Origin: Apteryx mantelli | Lineage: Eukaryota; Chordata; Aves; Apterygiformes; Apterygidae | Assembly (NCBI RefSeq): GCF_036417845.1 | Contig: NC_089978.1 | Coordinates: 126,944,183-127,008,182 of the forward strand | DNA length: 64,000 nt | Direction: 5' to 3' | Shown here: piece by piece, positions 60,544-64,000 of the stretch | How positions within the stretch are numbered: position 1 is the first letter of the stretch | Layout of the letters: each line of letters opens with the position of its first letter | The notes under the pieces: generated by a model | The model's database searches: none | The model's input: only the letters and a program-made list of their open reading frames with translations | Told to the model about the DNA's origin: nothing | Program-made: the position numbers and the translations under genes

Positions 60544-63500
60544 CCAAGGGAGGTTTTAATGGTGTGGTTATTATTCAAAATAAGTCAAGATAACTACTGA
60601 TTTTAGCATTTGTGAATTTTAAAAGAAGTCATCAAAATGACTGCATTTTAAACAAGTTAAATTTATAGGAAAGGTTCTGCATCTTTACGAACTTGAATTT
60701 TGTTTTGAATGTGTGCTTTCAGCATTACTGCTGGAACGTTCTTCCTTGACTGCATGTTGTCGAGCTGTTGTTAAAATCACCAGTGTTATAAAACACTCAG
60801 AGAAACACTATGGAGATAAACAAGGGCAGTGTTGGTCCTTCAGTTTTTTTCCCATGGGCAGGTGGAAGTATTTGTGTTCTCTGCATGGAGTATCAGCGCC
60901 GCTGGAGGCCACTGCTGGGACTCTGAGGGTGAAAAATTGTAGCAGGAGCTATTTGAAGACTTTCCTGAAGACTGTGTTTTGGAGCCCTGTCTGTCTTTTC
61001 CTCCTTTGCCCCTGCGGGGAGACGGCACAGACACAAGAGTGCAGCTTGTCCAAGCTCTCCTGGAAATTTTTGGTAAGGCTGCAACAAGCACTGATTGCCC
61101 CCAGTCACGTGTTTAGCTTGTATGAAGTAAATACCACCTAGTTAACACTGCAGTGTTGTATTCAATGCTGATAGAAGCATGATAGTTTGAGGGCTGAATT
61201 TTTGTCTTAAGTGTCTAATCAGCATCATTTGAGTGACTGATGCGATGAGTTTGTGGAAGTTCTGAATCTCTGAATGAAACCTTCCTGGGGAAACCTGCTG
61301 ACCTGAAACAGCTGCTTCGGCTCTGTCTGATAAGTTTGTAACCCTTAAGTCACCTTTTCATACTTTTCAGTTTAATAACACTTCTTTCAGATTAAAACAA
61401 CAATCTGAAATTTGTTAATGCTAAGCAATTTTGGTGGATAATTCCTGTCTATAATTTGATTGTTTTCTTTCTTTGTATAACATCATGATGCACAGAATCA
61501 AGGTGGGCCTCCATTTTATGGGTGCCTTTTCTGCGGGAAGTGGGGGAAATGGGTGCTTTTCTGGTATTTGATTCACCTGGAGCTATGCTGCTGTCTTGAC
61601 CAGAACTGGGCATAAGTCTGCAAATATCTAATTCATACTGTTTTTTTCTTTTTTTGCTTCAATTAGTTAATATTTTTGGTATGACTGAAAATGGCACTTT
61701 GCCAAGAATAACATGTCATGTTACTCAGAGGAGACTGGTTAGTCATAAATGTCATTTTCCCACGACATTTACAGGAACTGGATGTTCTCTGAAACAATTT
61801 TAACACACATTCTATATAGAAATAAATGTCTGGGGCCACATTTTTATCCATGGGCAGAACAGGCACCGAGCCTATCTCTTTAGCTAACTATGGCCTTATT
61901 TGTATTTTATTAGTCATCAGCAGTGGCAAAATCCAGAACCTTCCACATTGCCATGCATGTGTCCTCTGTTGAACTCAAGGCACACTTCTAGCTGCTACCA
62001 GTGCTGGATAAACTGCTCAGTAAGACAGTGGACACCATCTTTAGACAGGTGGAAGTTGGCTGCAAATTGTAGTATGTTCTCGTTGTGCTTTGATGCAAGC
62101 GACAAGATTATTGTGCTTTAGTTTTGAATGGGATTGTAGGGGAAGACTGCAGGTTTACCTTCGTTTTGTGGGATGGGGAGTGGTTAAAAAACAACCAAAC
62201 AAACTTTTCTCAGGAATGATGTAGGTGTTGTCACTCCTATTATATACATACATCCTGATACAGAAGTAGGTCTTTTTTGGTGTACTTCCCAAAGTAGCTC
62301 TGTGTATGTATATAATAAATATGGGTGTTTGAAGATTGGGCTGGGGTGGCACCCCATTCTTTTTGTGGCAGAAAAAATAAACTGTAATTGTTACTGCAAA
62401 TTTAACTGAAGATATTTAAAGTTTCCTTGATGCAAAGTTGCATGAAGCAATGTAGTTGAGGCTTTCCAAATAAACAAAAGACTTTAATATAATTGGGGGT
62501 GCTTATATAGTTGCAACTCTTTGTAGTAGTCAAGATTAAAAGTAATAAGAGCACTTATATCAGAGATTTTACTTTGAAGCTAAATATGCATTCTTTTCCC
62601 TGCACATCTGACAATGTGAGGGCCTCTGTTTTCTCCAAAATAGACTTTGCCAACATTTCCTTTTGCAGGGCGCAAGTGAAAGGGAGATTGTAGCAATGCG
62701 TTACAGCGTGGTTAACTATTCAAGACAACTTTGAAGCTACAAGTGGTGAAGAATGTGGTTAGTTTCCCACTTTCCAGTATGCGATCTTCAGAAATAGTGT
62801 TAATACTATTTCCCACAGATTACAAAGTGCTTCTGGGTGCAGTCCTAGGTATTCAAAACCCTGTAGTTCTGGGGACTTTGCTACCTGGGAAGTAATTCAC
62901 TTCCTTGATACCTGTCCTAATCCTGCTACATATCTTGCTGTACGTCTCCTAAATGTGGATGTGTTGGGACATGAAGCATGGGATGTTTAGCAATTGTGTT
63001 TTCTCTTGTTTCAGTAAGACCTCAGGCCACGTTGGCCTAGGAACACTTGGTGAATCATCTAAAGGTGCAAAGCCAATGCATTTTTGTTGAAGCATGTTAG
63101 AGCTCTGAGTATTGCTCTTGTTGAGGATTTAAGTTGTTATGGTTGCTCCAAACTGATCCTCTTCAGGAGGACAAATGCATTGTTTTTAGACTGCAGGATG
63201 GGAAGCTACAGTCAAGAGTTACTGATAATAAGTCTGAAATTTTTTTTTAAAGGTTACAATTCTAACCAAGGTTTACTGAATAGTTTTAATTCATATACTT
63301 AAATAACACCTTTTCATACTGAATAGAATAACCTCTTTATTTAAACTCCTGTGATGAATTGTTTAACTAAAGAACATGTTTTTTACTGTCAGATCTGTTG
63401 ATTGTGATGTGCTGAAATAAGGTTTTTCATTCTTCTGTGGCCTTGATGGTTCACTACGTTAAATGTCAAATGCTCTGCTTAAGCATAAAATAAAATGGGA

Positions 63501-64000
63501 TCTTTTAGATATGTGTACATTCAAAATGTCAATAACAAGTTTGTTTCTAGAATCAGCTTTTTCTTTTTTTTGTAGCTACTTGTATGTGTTTACAGCAGGT
63601 GGAGGAACCATTGCTTGCTTTGGAAAATAATGCTTCTTTATCTCTTAGGCAAAAAAGCCCTAAATTGTTAGGATGAAAAAGTGGATTTAACTAGTTCTAG
63701 CTATTCTGTGACCAGTGGTTTCTTTAACCATTTTAAAGTTGGTCTGGACATTCTTCCTAAAACCCAAAGAGATGCTTACTTTTTCCATCATTAGTTGGTT
63801 TCCAATTTTCTTTCTTTGCCTTTCAAAAGCTATCATAAAAAAAGGCTTTTTTTAGGAAAGAGGAGGGTCACATGCATGTGTATTTTCCTTGCCCCTCCGT
63901 ATAAAGGCTTTCAGACTGAAACTGTTAGCTGTTCTTCAAACAACTGTTCATTCAGTTCAACATTCTCTACCTCATTATTATACTGCAAATTGGCTTATAA
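60544..64000. other. Intronic stretch to window end
   Basis: Contains the longest unexplained plus-strand open frame of this end (60713-61141, 142 codons) and a small hairpin (62238-62317). No exon of CMSS1 or FILIP1L recognised. Confidence 0.5.

Larger units (their letters stand above)
30672..64000 (+). other. CMSS1 intron 1 (partial), host of antisense FILIP1L
   Basis: At least 33 kb with no recognisable canonical exon 2 (the Lys/Arg-rich segment expected after SSPE was searched for). In human the first CMSS1 intron is likewise very large and contains FILIP1L antisense. Sub-features are listed separately. Confidence 0.7.

Noticed and set aside
30672..64000. Canonical CMSS1 exon 2
   Set aside because: No + strand segment resembles the expected Lys-rich ECFLIQPKERK region; not called.
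53037..64000. FILIP1L exon preceding the giant exon
   Set aside because: No minus-strand segment resembling LLEQECER with a donor was found.

Overview
The window reads as vertebrate, most likely bird, nuclear DNA. It has widely spaced exons with GT/AG junctions, two CpG-rich promoter islands in an otherwise AT-rich background, and CR1 LINE copies as the only interspersed repeats recognised. One CR1 copy carries the avian-style 3' end with the ATTCTGTG octamer. No tRNA, rRNA, CRISPR array or bacterial-type gene was seen.

Layout. (1) Positions 1-28,563, minus strand: TBC1D23, entered from its 5' end at 28,563. Fourteen coding exons were placed by hand translation. They join without a frame break into about 515 residues covering the TBC domain, the rhodanese-like domain and the start of the linker. 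The last exons lie left of position 1. (2) 28,564-30,610: a divergent intergenic stretch of about 2 kb flanked by the TBC1D23 and CMSS1 CpG islands. (3) 30,611-30,671, plus strand: coding exon 1 of CMSS1. Just upstream are a five-copy 17-bp GC-rich tandem array and an NRF-1-like site. The remainder of the window to 64,000 is CMSS1 intron 1; no convincing canonical exon 2 was found. (4) Nested antisense in that intron is FILIP1L (minus strand). Its giant exon (50,261-53,036; 924 codons) encodes nearly all of the coiled coil and the Ser/Thr/Pro-rich tail. A newly recognised downstream exon (36,521-36,709) would supply an alternative C-terminus resembling that of the paralogue FILIP1. The N-terminal exons lie beyond 64,000.

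How the genes relate. TBC1D23 is a pseudo-GAP tether for endosome-to-Golgi vesicles, CMSS1 a nucleolar ribosome-biogenesis protein, and FILIP1L a filamin-interacting coiled-coil regulator of migration and proliferation. They share no pathway. Their link is positional: a head-to-head pair of housekeeping promoters, and a tissue-regulated gene nested antisense in an intron of one of them. From memory of human chromosome 3q12, the CMSS1/FILIP1L nesting is shared, but there CMSS1 and TBC1D23 are in tandem, so the head-to-head order here implies a local inversion.

The most interesting observations are: the dual C-terminus switch of FILIP1L, where a GTAAGT donor is embedded in the codons just before the stop and joins in frame to the exon at 36.7 kb; the 17-bp repeat array and in-frame upstream ATG at CMSS1; a 2.5-kb ancient CR1 relic broken by a foreign GC-richer block; and a candidate short alternative last exon for CMSS1 at 48.0 kb. 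I found no wholly new gene system.
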